Source of the DNA: Gracilimonas sp040904925
GTDB lineage: Bacteria > Bacteroidota > Rhodothermia > Balneolales > Balneolaceae
Assembly (NCBI GenBank): GCA_040904925.1
Contig: JBBDSP010000028.1
Location: 7,174 to 71,173 of the forward strand
Reading direction: 5' to 3'
DNA: 64,000 nt
Shown one piece after another: positions 16,702-26,098 of the stretch. The notes beneath the pieces are model-generated. The model ran no database searches. It was given only the letters and a program-made list of their open reading frames with translations, and was not told the DNA's origin. The translations under genes and the position numbers were made by a program. Every line of letters begins with the position of its first letter. The stretch's first letter is position 1.

Positions 16702-18585
16702 TTATATCGTCCATTCCATTTGGTTATATCCGAATTTCCGGACTGTTTGCTGAAGATGTTCTTCTGCTCGTTTGTTTAAAATCTTTTCTGGCCCTTCTCC
16801 TGAAGAGTTACCGGATTCCCCTTTATTACCGGAGGATGGCGAATCTCCAAAGAAGCCTTCCATTGCATCACCCTGGTTATCATCGAACTGAAGATCAACA
16901 CTCAGTTCACATTCTTGCTCCAGATGATTTTTGATCTCCTCACCATACTGCTGCATCATCTTGCTCAGTTCAATACTGCTTGATGCGATCTTCACCTGTA
17001 TCACCCCATCTACATTACGTGTTGAAAGCTCGATCTTGTTTCCATCATCCAGATCAAAACTGTGCTTTTGCCAGTTCTGAGGCATATCTTTGCCTGCAGA
17101 TGTGGCTTTTTGAAATGCTCCGGTCAATCCCGGAATTACACTTCGTTTTAAGAATACATTATTGATCGGAAGTTCCGCTAGTCTGTTCATATTCATAGCA
17201 GCCTGCTCGTTTGAAGTATTTTCTGTTACTTCAGCAGCTTCCATAAATTGTTCATTGAAAAATACCTGTTGATTGGCTGTCATTTCAGCTGCCTGCTGAG
17301 TGTCTGCCTGAAATTTGATCCAGCCCGGCTGGGAGTTGAATGGCATTCCTTGCTGATTTCCTCCTGAGTTTGTAGCCAAAGCTAAGCGCTCACTACTGCC
17401 ATTATTTCCTTCCGTTGTTTGATTGAACAAATCGTACCTTTTTCCACGCTCTTCGTTGCTTTTTTGGGCATTAGCTAATTCAACCTGAAGCTGCGGCTGT
17501 TCTTTCAGTTCAACATCTTTGGAAATATTTTGAAGAGTTTGTTCCAATACTGCTTTAGTATTACCGGTCTCTACAGGTTGTCTCGCGTTCACTGCTTTTT
17601 CAGATACTCCCGATGTTTGCACACCTACAGCTTTTCCTGCTGCACGGAGATCAAAAAACTTTCTTTGCCCCTCTGTTTTAGTTTCTTTCCCGGAATCAGT
17701 GACCGAACCTTCAGTTCCTTCTGTTTTTAATGCCGTTTTCAGATCTGCTTCCGTACTAACCTTTTCAGATCCTTTTGCAACCTGTACACCTTTTTCAGTT
17801 TCAGCTGCAGTTATATTTGTCTTTTGCTGAAACGTTGATGATTCCGACCCTTCTGTCACACCGCCCGATTGATTGCCGGAGACACTACTTTCCGAAGTGT
17901 TACCAACGATCGGATTTTCGGAAACACGACCGTTTTCACTACCTGTTTGTTTAGGTGTACTGTCAGAATTCAAAGGGGCTTTATTTATTTTTGAGGATTC
18001 TTCACCCTGAAGAGCTTTCTCACCTTCCGGCAACTTTAAATCAGATGCTGTATTTAATACTGTTTTAGTCTGAGAATCAGATGATTCGGTCTGAGCTTCT
18101 TTGGCCTGTTGAGACGCTGCCCCCTGTACAGTATCTCTATCTGCTCCGGAGTTCTCAACGCCAGACCTCTCTAAATTCTGAGGATCAATAACCTCAGACT
18201 TATTTTCTGAACTCTGAATTTTAGTCGTTTCACTTTCTTTGGTTTCGGCTGAGATCTCCTTGTTTTCATTCAAGGAAGCAGATTGATCTGAACTGTCATC
18301 GACTTCAATTTCCTTTTTACTTTGAATGTCTTCCAACGGTGTTGATTCATTTTCTGTTTCTGCCTCAGTTGTGAGCCCGGAGATACTTCCCTCGGTTTCC
18401 TTGCCTTCAGAATTCGATGATTTTGGCTGAGTATTTTCCTCACCCTCAGTTTGTAAAGCCATCAGCATCTTGCCAAAAAAGCCGGGATTGGAATTTGCAT
18501 CCTCCCCTTCTTTCAAAGATCCCGAAAGGGATGTTTTTCCGGTATTCGAGGCATTCGTAATTGAGTTGAAAACTTCTTTTATCAT
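16702..18585 (-). CDS. fliK: hook-length control protein FliK
   Basis: FliK is the secreted ruler that ends hook growth by switching FlhB specificity. The 627 aa protein is mostly low-complexity Ser/Glu/Thr/Gln-rich sequence (1-420). The C-terminal Flg_hook domain covers about 490-580 (ELSTRNVDGVIQVKIASSS and LEQECELSVDLQFDD). Its position between the MotE-like gene and flgD and its extreme composition fit FliK. Its start overlaps the upstream gene by four bases. Confidence 0.88.
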   Translation of the reverse strand: MIKEVFNSITNASNTGKTSLSGSLKEGEDANSNPGFFGKMLMALQTEGEENTQPKSSNSEGKETEGSISGLTTEAETENESTPLEDIQSKKEIEVDDSSDQSASLNENKEISAETKESETTKIQSSENKSEVIDPQNLERSGVENSGADRDTVQGAASQQAKEAQTESSDSQTKTVLNTASDLKLPEGEKALQGEESSKINKAPLNSDSTPKQTGSENGRVSENPIVGNTSESSVSGNQSGGVTEGSESSTFQQKTNITAAETEKGVQVAKGSEKVSTEADLKTALKTEGTEGSVTDSGKETKTEGQRKFFDLRAAGKAVGVQTSGVSEKAVNARQPVETGNTKAVLEQTLQNISKDVELKEQPQLQVELANAQKSNEERGKRYDLFNQTTEGNNGSSERLALATNSGGNQQGMPFNSQPGWIKFQADTQQAAEMTANQQVFFNEQFMEAAEVTENTSNEQAAMNMNRLAELPINNVFLKRSVIPGLTGAFQKATSAGKDMPQNWQKHSFDLDDGNKIELSTRNVDGVIQVKIASSSIELSKMMQQYGEEIKNHLEQECELSVDLQFDDNQGDAMEGFFGDSPSSGNKGESGNSSGEGPEKILNKRAEEHLQQTVRKFGYNQMEWTI

Positions 18586-19202
18586 AGCATTATCTCCGTC
18601 ATAAGCTCTGCAGCTTTATCTGAACTCAGCGAACGCAAGATCTTTTGCCGCTGAAGAGTACCGGCACCATTATACAGGCGAACAATTTGTTCCCGTGTCA
18701 TTTTTGTAAGGATCGGACTCAGTTCTTCTTCCTCCAAATTCAACAGGCTTTTTACACGCTCAGTAAACTCAGCAGGATCTAATTCTCTTTTTTGTTCTAC
18801 CGGGTTTTGAAGTGAATCTATTTTGATCTCCATCCTGTCGATCACTGAGTATAATGAGTCGATCATTCCATGTAATCTAATCTCATTATCTTGTATTTTT
18901 TGAATATCAATACCGGCTCCCGTAATTTGAAGAGAGTCAGAGAGTAAATCACCTTGCATATCTACTCCAGCGGAATCTGACAAAGCTGCTGTTGAAATAT
19001 TCCTTTCCGTGCGATTTGAATTTGAGGCTTGAAGACTATTATCAAATTCCTCTTCCTGCTGAGAATCAAAATTACTTTTGATCTCATCATATTTTTCCTC
19101 ATTTAAATAAGGATATAGAAAGAATGCTCCCACCATCATCAAAATGAATGGGACTATCAGAATACCTGCGATCTTTAAAATAGCTGCTTTATTCATGTTC
19201 AT
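18582..19202 (-). CDS. MotE/YlxF-like protein with MgtE N-terminal-type domain
   Basis: A 206 aa protein with one membrane helix at about 9-30 and a periplasmic/extracytoplasmic linker. A predicted coiled coil (about 105-135) precedes a C-terminal helical domain (LTKMTREQIVRLYNGAGTLQ, RQKILRSLSSDKAAELMTEI) resembling the FliG/MgtE N-terminal fold. In Bacillus ylxF, and in other species motE, occupies the same place between fliJ and fliK. MotE is a chaperone for the stator protein MotC. The assignment is by position and architecture. Confidence 0.75.
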   Translation of the reverse strand: MNMNKAAILKIAGILIVPFILMMVGAFFLYPYLNEEKYDEIKSNFDSQQEEEFDNSLQASNSNRTERNISTAALSDSAGVDMQGDLLSDSLQITGAGIDIQKIQDNEIRLHGMIDSLYSVIDRMEIKIDSLQNPVEQKRELDPAEFTERVKSLLNLEEEELSPILTKMTREQIVRLYNGAGTLQRQKILRSLSSDKAAELMTEIML

Positions 19203-19630
19203 TATCTGCTAAATGATTGTGTGGCAATTTCATCCATGAATTTCTGTTCATTCTTTGCCACATTTTCATTGAATATGCTTTTCTCAAATTCTCTTACTTT
19301 TTCAATGATGTGCAGGTTTTTATGCGCTTCGGCCAGATCAATTCGGGCTTTGGAAACATTTTCATCTGCTTTACTAAGTTTGTCACTCAAATCTTTCATC
19401 CGTTTGTGTACCTGCTGCATATGCGAAGCTCTTTGTCTCACCGTGTGAATGTTCTGAATTTCATTTTCTTCAGAGCTCTGCAGATAGCCTTTTAGTTTTC
19501 CCTGAACTTCATCCTTTAGTTTTTGAATCTCCTGCTTCTGTACCATTTCTTCGGCAAGCTTTTGTTTCTGAACTTTCTTTTTGTGATTTCTCACTTTCAG
19601 AACCGGATCAAGAGAAAATTTGAACTTCAT
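19202..19630 (-). CDS. fliJ: flagellar export chaperone/stalk protein FliJ
   Basis: FliJ is the coiled-coil stalk of the export ATPase ring. The 142 aa protein is almost entirely charged alpha helix (KFKFSLDPVLKVRNHKKKVQ start, heptad-like throughout). It directly follows fliI. Sequence conservation in FliJ is low, so position and coiled-coil composition carry the call. Confidence 0.88.
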   Translation of the reverse strand: MKFKFSLDPVLKVRNHKKKVQKQKLAEEMVQKQEIQKLKDEVQGKLKGYLQSSEENEIQNIHTVRQRASHMQQVHKRMKDLSDKLSKADENVSKARIDLAEAHKNLHIIEKVREFEKSIFNENVAKNEQKFMDEIATQSFSR

Positions 19631-19642
19631 AAGATTTCAGTC

Positions 19643-20974
19643 TTAGTTGATTATTTTTTGCAGTGATTCCCAAAGGTTATCACTGAAGTCAGTCTCGTTT
19701 AAGTCTTGTATCAAAAATGATTCCAAACCCGGATATTTTTTTATAGCATTATCAATTTTTGGATTCGAACCCTTCACATATGCACCAATATTTATGAGAT
19801 CTTCTGCTTCCCGATAAGTCGCCAGGATCTCCCTGGCTTTCATGGCTATCGTGCGCTGTTCGTCGGTTACGATCTTTGGCATCACCCTTGAAATACTTTC
19901 CAATACGTCGATGGCCGGATAATGATTTTTATGCGCTAATCGGCGTGAAAGCACGATATGGCCATCTAAAATAGATCTTACGGCATCTGCAATGGGCTCA
20001 TTCATATCGTCATTATCTACCAAAACGGTGTACAATCCAGTGATACTTCCTTTTGCTGTTTTACCCGGCCGCTCAAGTAATTTTGGAAGAATAGTGAACA
20101 CACTTGGGGTGTATCCTTTGGTAGTAGGAGGCTCCCCGGAAGCAAGACCAATTTCTCTTTGTGCCATGGCAACACGGGTAACAGAATCCATCATCAAGAG
20201 GACATTTTTTCCTTGGTCGCGGAAAAATTCCGCAATGGCGGTTGCAGTAAACGCTCCTTTTACCCTGCTCATAGCTGCGGTATCAGAAGTTGCAGTAACT
20301 ACAACGGATCGTGCAAGTCCTTCTTCACCTAAAGTATCGTGTACAAATTCCTGTACTTCACGTCCACGTTCCCCGATCAGGCCGATCACGTTCACATCTG
20401 CTGAAGAATGTTTGGCGATCATCCCCAAAAGCACACTTTTACCCACACCTGAACCCGCAAATAGACCGACTCTCTGTCCAATTCCTACTGTATTAAGTGC
20501 ATCCAGAGATCGAATTCCGGTGTACATGATCTCATTGATAGGAGAACGATCTAACGGGGAAGGAGGGCTGTTATGAACCGGCTGCTGATGGGTGGTTTGT
20601 AAATGTCCTTTGCCATCAATGGGGACTCCATTGGTGTCAACAACGCGGCCAAGTAATTTTGAGCCTACCGCTACATTCAGAGATTGCCCAAGGTTTTCCA
20701 CCAGGCAACCTGATTTCATTCCAACCACACGGTCGAACGGCATTAGCAGTGTTCGGCCTTCTCTGAGTCCTACTACCTCGGCAGGCACTATTTTATCAGT
20801 GGTGGTGTGTATACCAAAGAGTTCACCAACGCTTCCCTGTAAACCTGAACATTCTACAATAGTACCAACTACCGATGAAACCTTACCGAAATGTATGATC
20901 GGTTTTATATCGGTTGAGAGCCTTTCTTTAATTTCCTGAACATGCTGTTTTAATTCCGGTACTGCTAGTTCCAT
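19643..20974 (-). CDS. fliI: flagellum-specific ATP synthase FliI
   Basis: FliI is the export ATPase, homologous to F1-beta. Walker A GLFAGSGVGKSVLLGM, Walker B VLLMMDSVTRVAMAQREI and the family segment ERGREVQEFV are present. The 443 aa length is typical. It overlaps fliH by ten bases. Confidence 0.97.
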   Translation of the reverse strand: MELAVPELKQHVQEIKERLSTDIKPIIHFGKVSSVVGTIVECSGLQGSVGELFGIHTTTDKIVPAEVVGLREGRTLLMPFDRVVGMKSGCLVENLGQSLNVAVGSKLLGRVVDTNGVPIDGKGHLQTTHQQPVHNSPPSPLDRSPINEIMYTGIRSLDALNTVGIGQRVGLFAGSGVGKSVLLGMIAKHSSADVNVIGLIGERGREVQEFVHDTLGEEGLARSVVVTATSDTAAMSRVKGAFTATAIAEFFRDQGKNVLLMMDSVTRVAMAQREIGLASGEPPTTKGYTPSVFTILPKLLERPGKTAKGSITGLYTVLVDNDDMNEPIADAVRSILDGHIVLSRRLAHKNHYPAIDVLESISRVMPKIVTDEQRTIAMKAREILATYREAEDLINIGAYVKGSNPKIDNAIKKYPGLESFLIQDLNETDFSDNLWESLQKIIN

Positions 20975-21654
20975 GAAGGCAATCCCAAGTTTTTCTTAAA
21001 TTCTTTAAGCATTTCTTTGAACTTAAGGACAATGGTTTCATCATCTGTATCAAGTTCAAACTCACCAGGATTACAAGCCTCATCACTTTCGATAAACATA
21101 GTGATCTTGGACGCGTACTCTTCCTTTAATTCCTGAACATGTTCCAGGTCATAAGCAGATACTTTTAAAATGGGTTTTGAACCCTGATCAAGTTTCCTGA
21201 AGATGGGTGTTAATTTATTCGTTAAATTTTGACGGACTTTTTTATTCTTAACCGGAATTCCCAGGATCGTTTCTGAAATCTCAAATGCAAGATCCAGAAT
21301 ACCCGGTTCTATCATTTCTTGTCGTTGCCGCCATTCTTCGTGCCCTTTTTCAATGGCGGAACGAATTACTTCCAGTTTACCATCAATTTCATTCCGTGCA
21401 GCCTCCAGACCATCCGATCTGCCGGTTTCAAAACCAGCAGCAAATGCTTTTTCCTTTTCAGCCTGTAGTTTTATTTTCCATGATTGATCTCTTTCATTTA
21501 AGCGAGCCTCAAGTTCCTCAAAATCAACACCCGAAGCTTCCTCTTTCTCTTCAACTTCATTGAATATCATTTGGTAATTCAGGCGGGTTTGCCCGCCATC
21601 ATACCATTTAACCTGATCGTTATTTAGAACTTTCTGGCTTCTCATATTATTCAA
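20965..21654 (-). CDS. fliH: flagellar assembly protein FliH
   Basis: FliH regulates FliI and links it to the C-ring. The 229 aa protein has a helical Glu/Lys-rich N-terminal half (about 30-120). The C-terminal domain is F1-delta-like (VRQNLTNKLTPIFRKLDQGS, and ACNPGEFELDTDDETIVLKF). It overlaps both fliG (8 bases) and fliI (10 bases). Confidence 0.92.
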   Translation of the reverse strand: MNNMRSQKVLNNDQVKWYDGGQTRLNYQMIFNEVEEKEEASGVDFEELEARLNERDQSWKIKLQAEKEKAFAAGFETGRSDGLEAARNEIDGKLEVIRSAIEKGHEEWRQRQEMIEPGILDLAFEISETILGIPVKNKKVRQNLTNKLTPIFRKLDQGSKPILKVSAYDLEHVQELKEEYASKITMFIESDEACNPGEFELDTDDETIVLKFKEMLKEFKKNLGLPSWN

Positions 21655-22687
21655 CGATCTCTTCTTCGTCTATCTTACGTGTGGTAATTTGTCCGTCTTC
21701 TTCAAGTTCTTTGATCTTCTTGATGATACGTTGCTGTGCTTCTTTAACATCCTTCAACGGTACCGGGCCAAGAGCATCCATATCTTCACGCAGCATATCT
21801 GCAGCGCGATTCGACATGTTGCTTAGGAATTTGTCGGAAAGAGCCATTTCCACCCCTTTGAGCCCCATAACGAGATCGGTTTTCTCCATTTCGTTGATGA
21901 TGAGCTGAACCGTTCGATCATCGAAATGCAGAATATCTTCGAACAAGAACATTTGTTCTTTAATATCGCTGGCCATTTGTTCATCTCTTTTGGTGATCTG
22001 ATCAAGTACATGACGTTCAACGGTGATCTCAGCTCCGTTAAGGATCTGCGCTACAATATTAGTACCACTTTTCACTCGATCTCCCATCGTATCCATTCCT
22101 CCCATATGCTCTTTTATCACTTCCTCGATCTCTTCAATAACCTCTGCGGAGATCTTGTCCATAGAAGCGAGGCGATATACGATCTCTGTTTGCATTTCCG
22201 TATCAAGTAAACCAAGTATTTCTGCTGATTTTTCAACTTCAAGCTGGGAAAATATCAAAGCGGCAACCTGTGGATGTTCGTTAGAAATAAAATTGGCAAT
22301 TTGAGAGATCTTGGTTTCCTGGAACTCATCAAATACCGTACTTCCTGATTGAGCTTTCAACTTTTTCAAGATCTTATCGGCATCGGCTCCATTACCCAAA
22401 TGCCCCAACAGCTCTTTCGCATAATCAAGTCCTCCTTTAATCATATGCTGTTTTACTTCCATCAGTTGGTAAAATTCATTAAGCACTTCATCTACAATAC
22501 TTGACTTTACATCCTGAAGTTTTGCCACTTCAAGAGTGATCTTTTCAAGCTCAGTATCGCTCATCGACTTCATCATGGTTGAAGCCGATTGCATTCCAAC
22601 ACTCATCACAAGTACAGCGGCTTTCTGCACCCCTTCCAGATCTTCTATACTGTCAATGCTCTTCTTATTCTTTGTTGCTACAGCCAT
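21647..22687 (-). CDS. fliG: flagellar motor switch protein FliG
   Basis: FliG is the rotor protein that contacts the stator. The EHPQVAALIFSQL motif (middle domain, about 133-145) is present. So is the C-terminal torque helix region (FLSNMSNRAADMLREDMDALGP) with its conserved charged residues. The 346 aa length is normal. fliF lies 10 bases upstream. Confidence 0.97.
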   Translation of the reverse strand: MAVATKNKKSIDSIEDLEGVQKAAVLVMSVGMQSASTMMKSMSDTELEKITLEVAKLQDVKSSIVDEVLNEFYQLMEVKQHMIKGGLDYAKELLGHLGNGADADKILKKLKAQSGSTVFDEFQETKISQIANFISNEHPQVAALIFSQLEVEKSAEILGLLDTEMQTEIVYRLASMDKISAEVIEEIEEVIKEHMGGMDTMGDRVKSGTNIVAQILNGAEITVERHVLDQITKRDEQMASDIKEQMFLFEDILHFDDRTVQLIINEMEKTDLVMGLKGVEMALSDKFLSNMSNRAADMLREDMDALGPVPLKDVKEAQQRIIKKIKELEEDGQITTRKIDEEEIVE

Positions 22688-22697
22688 TATCTTTGTT

Positions 22698-24341
22698 TTA
22701 TTGTTCTGAGGTCATCATTGCTCGAACTACCTGTGCTGCTTCAGCGGGCTTGAGTTCAACAAAGTTGACAATTTCTTCTTTACTATACTTTTTCTTGGGA
22801 AGTTGTTTTTGATTGCCTTCTCCCGGTAAGGTGCCTTGAGCGGTTTCTCCTTCTCCAAGAGCACCTTCTTCTTTATTTCCATCCAGAGCATTTTGTTGAT
22901 CTGCTCCTTTAAGCTGGTCATCCGCCTTGAAATCACTTACCACTTTAAGATCTCCCTCGCCCATTTTCTTCCGGATGTTATTCAGAAGGAGTAGTACAAC
23001 TAGAAACGTTATTCCTATCAATGACCATCTTAAAATATTGTTATAGGATGTTGGAGTGTTCAGGAAGTAATCAGCACCTCCCATAAACTCTTTATCAAAA
23101 AATTCGATCTGTTTTATACTCAATTGATCTCCGCGATCCTGACGCATCCCCAAAGCCAACATTACTACCTCACGAAATTCCTCAACTTCAGCCTCAGGAT
23201 ATGGTTCGTAGGTAACCTGGGGCTCCCCTTCAGGACCTTCCTGAGTTACTTTTTTATAGTTAAGGAGTACAGATGCGGTAACATGATCAACTTCACCTTG
23301 CGTCTTCTCAAAGACTTCTCGGGTTCGGTTTACTTCATAATTTCTTGTTTCAGAATTGGATGTGGTCTCACTGTTTGAAACAACAATAGCTCCACCTCTC
23401 TCCTCAGGTGGTAATCTTTGATCGATCGGTTGTGGCTCCGAGGCTTCATTGGCATCTGTTTGCTCCCTGGTCTCTTCTGAAATTATAGTTCTGCTATCCG
23501 GGTCTATTATGTCCGATTCCCTTAACAATCGATCAAAATCATGTGATACTGAAACCCGAAGAATACTATTTCCGGCACCAAGTACGCGATCAAGCATAGT
23601 CTGACCCCGATCGGTGAGATAGGCTTCTGTTTTCTGGCGAAGCTGCATTTGGGTTGATCCAAAACCAAATTCACTTTCATAATCGATCTCATCCGAAAGC
23701 CGGTTTCCTGCCTGATCTAATACCGTAACATTTCCAGCATCCAGGGATTCTACACTTCCTGCGATCAGAGCTGTAACACCCTCGATCTGATCTTCTGTTA
23801 ATTTGCTTCCTCTTTCTATGTTGAGGATCACAGAAGCAGAAGCTTCTACTGACGCTTCTTCAAAAGGAGAACGTTCAGGAAGTACAAGATGAATTCTTGA
23901 AAACTCAACCTGCTGCAAACTGTTAATAGATCGTGCAAGCTCACCTTCCAGTGCCCTTTTCTTATTAACCTGCTGCATAAAATCGGTCATGCCAAGCGAA
24001 TTGGTGTCAAAAAGTTCATAGCCTTTTACATCGGTTGCCGCACTTCCGCCCAAAGCAGCCAGCTGCATCCGCAACTCATATACCTTATCATCGGGTACAT
24101 AAATAGTGCCGCCTTCTCTAAGTTCGTAGCTAACACCTTGTGCATTAAGCTCATCTACAATCTCCTGTGAAGCTGCAGGTTGTAAGCCACCAAACAATAA
24201 TGCATGATCTGTTTTTTGAGACCAATAAAATATGGTAGCAACGATCGTAACAATCACCACCATCAAACCTATAAACATAACGCGCTGTGCGTTACTTAAA
24301 GGCCCAAAAAATTCCTGAAAAGATTCTAAATATTTTTCCAT
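22698..24341 (-). CDS. fliF: MS-ring protein FliF
   Basis: FliF builds the MS-ring. At 547 aa it has a membrane helix near the N-terminus (about 20-42) and another near 435-455. The periplasmic ring-building motifs lie between them (ARSINSLQQVEFSRIHLVLP, GVTALIAGSVESLDAGNVTV). The cytoplasmic C-terminus (FVELKPAEAAQVVRAMM) binds FliG. It sits between fliE and fliG. Confidence 0.97.
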   Translation of the reverse strand: MEKYLESFQEFFGPLSNAQRVMFIGLMVVIVTIVATIFYWSQKTDHALLFGGLQPAASQEIVDELNAQGVSYELREGGTIYVPDDKVYELRMQLAALGGSAATDVKGYELFDTNSLGMTDFMQQVNKKRALEGELARSINSLQQVEFSRIHLVLPERSPFEEASVEASASVILNIERGSKLTEDQIEGVTALIAGSVESLDAGNVTVLDQAGNRLSDEIDYESEFGFGSTQMQLRQKTEAYLTDRGQTMLDRVLGAGNSILRVSVSHDFDRLLRESDIIDPDSRTIISEETREQTDANEASEPQPIDQRLPPEERGGAIVVSNSETTSNSETRNYEVNRTREVFEKTQGEVDHVTASVLLNYKKVTQEGPEGEPQVTYEPYPEAEVEEFREVVMLALGMRQDRGDQLSIKQIEFFDKEFMGGADYFLNTPTSYNNILRWSLIGITFLVVLLLLNNIRKKMGEGDLKVVSDFKADDQLKGADQQNALDGNKEEGALGEGETAQGTLPGEGNQKQLPKKKYSKEEIVNFVELKPAEAAQVVRAMMTSEQ

Positions 24342-24353
24342 CAGTTAATGCCC

Positions 24354-24665
24354 TTATATTTGCATTCTGCTTAATTCCTGATAGGCTTCTATGCCTTTAT
24401 TCCTCACTTCAACCATCAGCTGAAAGCTGAGTTGGGCCCGCTGCATAGATATCATCACGTCATGAACATTATCCGTTTTACCGGCTACATAATCTTGCAT
24501 ATTTTGTTCAGCGCCTTTCATGCTCTCATCAACTCCATTAACTGCCCGTGTAAGCATGTCTGCAAAAGAATCACCATTTTCGGGTGTTTCTATTTCAAAG
24601 TGACGGGGATTTAGCTCCGAGCTATTGGGAAGCTGTATACCTTGTAATTGTATTGGATCTACCAT
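24354..24665 (-). CDS. fliE: hook-basal body complex protein FliE
   Basis: FliE joins the MS-ring to the rod. The 103 aa length is typical, with the signature FADMLTRAVNGVDESMKGAE and VMISMQRAQLSFQLMVEVRN. It lies between the 75 aa protein and fliF. Confidence 0.95.
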   Translation of the reverse strand: MVDPIQLQGIQLPNSSELNPRHFEIETPENGDSFADMLTRAVNGVDESMKGAEQNMQDYVAGKTDNVHDVMISMQRAQLSFQLMVEVRNKGIEAYQELSRMQI

Positions 24666-24690
24666 TGCTGCTCTGTGTTAAGGTCTTTGA

Positions 24691-24918
24691 TTAAATTCTA
24701 GTGTCAATATTCATTCCGCGTGCAACCTGTTGCTGGTTCAGGTTACCATCCATGGAGTAGAAGTCTAGCGTAGACTTGCCGGTAAATTTTTCTTCGATCA
24801 GCGAAGACTCGTCTTTAGTTAGATTTGGCAATTCAGGAGCTTCGGCTGCTTTTCGTAAAGCACTTGGCTTTGAAAGCTGATTTAGTTGCTGAGTTTGTAA
24901 AGATTGAATACTGTTCAT
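24691..24918 (-). CDS. small conserved-style flagellar cluster protein, unknown function
   Basis: A 75 aa soluble protein between flgC and fliE with gaps of 3 and 25 bases, so part of the operon. The N-terminus is Gln/Leu-rich (MNSIQSLQTQQLNQL). The C-terminal half (LTKDESSLIEEKF ... YSMDGNLNQQQVARGMNIDT) has a pattern I associate with small uncharacterised proteins near flagellar genes in several phyla (LT.DE..+I...F...G....G..ID.R). It has no known domain. It may be a rod-assembly accessory factor. Confidence 0.7.
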   Translation of the reverse strand: MNSIQSLQTQQLNQLSKPSALRKAAEAPELPNLTKDESSLIEEKFTGKSTLDFYSMDGNLNQQQVARGMNIDTRI

Positions 24919-24921
24919 TGT

Positions 24922-25434
24922 TTAAATCTCCATCGATCGTTTAATAATTTCTTTTTCAGCTTCAATGCTGCTTAGATTTGCTTCATATAGACGATTGGCA
25001 CTTACCATCGTCGCCATTTCTCTAACCAGATCTATATCCGGATAACGCACCATGCCATTCTCATCGGCATCAGGGTGATTGGGATCAAATTCATACCGGA
25101 AACTTTCCGTCTCTTCAACGGCAAACTGCGGCCCTAATCCCTGAAGCTTATCTCCGTTCCCATTTATATCATTCAGAGGCCCGCGAAATGGTTCTAAATG
25201 ACGTGCATCTGTTCTTTTTACAGCCCCTAAAGTCTCCCCAAGAACTTTTACGAAATTTTGTTGAGTTGGGGCTTCAGTTCGCACCGTTTGTGGCCGATAA
25301 ATATTATCAGAACCCTTTGGTGCGGTTGTTTGAGCATTGGCAATATTCCGTGAAGCCACGGCTAGTCGCTCACGCTGAACGGCAAGTCCCTGAGATGCTG
25401 TTTGAAAGGTGGATGAAATTCTATCTGGAAGCAT
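24922..25434 (-). CDS. flgC: proximal rod protein FlgC
   Basis: FlgC is a rod subunit. The N-terminus (FQTASQGLAVQRERLAVASR, then NIANAQTT) and the C-terminus (PDIDLVREMATMVSANRLYE) carry the paired rod motifs. At 170 aa it is a little longer than usual (about 135-150 aa) owing to an insertion near 95-125. It follows flgB by 16 bases. Confidence 0.95.
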   Translation of the reverse strand: MLPDRISSTFQTASQGLAVQRERLAVASRNIANAQTTAPKGSDNIYRPQTVRTEAPTQQNFVKVLGETLGAVKRTDARHLEPFRGPLNDINGNGDKLQGLGPQFAVEETESFRYEFDPNHPDADENGMVRYPDIDLVREMATMVSANRLYEANLSSIEAEKEIIKRSMEI

Positions 25435-25450
25435 AGTTTAGCTACTTAAA

Positions 25451-25795
25451 TTATCGGTTAACTCCGGTGATACCATTTTTGAGCATAGTGAAATGATGAC
25501 GAAGTGATCGGGTAACCAACTGTACCCGTATCTGGGTATCGGCCATCTCGATCATTTCATCTTCCAATAAAACATTGTCATTTGTTTTCAGAATAGAGGA
25601 GTTAACATCTTTCATTCCTGTTACACCCTTACTGTTCTGAGCCTTTTGAAGCTCTTGCTCGAATTGAACTTCGTGGCGTTTATAGCCCGGAGTATCGGCA
25701 TTAGCGATATTTGAGGCCGTCATTTTCTGGCGAAGAGCATATGCGTCCATAGCTTTTCCCAACATTTGACTGTGACTACTATCAATAAACTTCAT
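25451..25795 (-). CDS. flgB: proximal rod protein FlgB
   Basis: FlgB is a rod subunit and the first gene of the large minus-strand basal body operon. The 114 aa protein has KMTASNIANADTPGYKRHEV near the start and a C-terminal helix with VTRSLRHHFTMLKNGI. A sigma54 promoter lies about 40-60 bases upstream. Confidence 0.95.
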   Translation of the reverse strand: MKFIDSSHSQMLGKAMDAYALRQKMTASNIANADTPGYKRHEVQFEQELQKAQNSKGVTGMKDVNSSILKTNDNVLLEDEMIEMADTQIRVQLVTRSLRHHFTMLKNGITGVNR

Positions 25796-26098
25796 TGAAT
25801 TATTCCGTTCGGTTGTTTTGACGTGTGTCAGCTCTTGTGCAATAGCTGTGCCATATAGCTTTATTTTTCAAATTGAGCTGCTATATCATATTTAAACGGA
25901 ACATCAGGTTCAGGAAAAGTGCATAAATGACCGTTGGGAGGTAATTTTTTCCTCTTAAAAGGATATTTTTACTGATTACTTAACAAAGGCTAACATTTGT
26001 TGATAACATGGGTAGAGACAACCTAAATTTAACAAAGAAGCATTAGTGCATTTAAGCCTGAGTATGTTTAACATCATGAAATTGCTTTCTAACCATTT
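25796..26098. other. divergent intergenic region flgB / sensor kinase
   Basis: AT-rich spacer with the sigma54 site near flgB. Activator binding sites would be expected between about 25900 and 26000, but I could not define one. On the plus side TTAAG (26052-26056) is followed at the sigma28 spacing by CATCATG, a poor -10, so no promoter is called. Confidence 0.5.
25838..25853 (-). promoter_or_regulatory. sigma54 promoter of the flgB operon
   Basis: In minus-strand sense TGGCACAGCTATTGCA. This is an exact match to the -24/-12 consensus TGGCAY-R-N4-TTGCW, with ten bases between the GG and GC doublets. The predicted start is near 25827, giving about a 32-base leader to flgB. RpoN promoters need an NtrC-type activator, which is not in the window. 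Confidence 0.8.

Noticed and set aside
26052..26078. Sigma28-type promoter for the PAS kinase at 26099
   Set aside because: TTAAG is present but the -10 at the right distance reads CATCATG, too far from CCGATAA.
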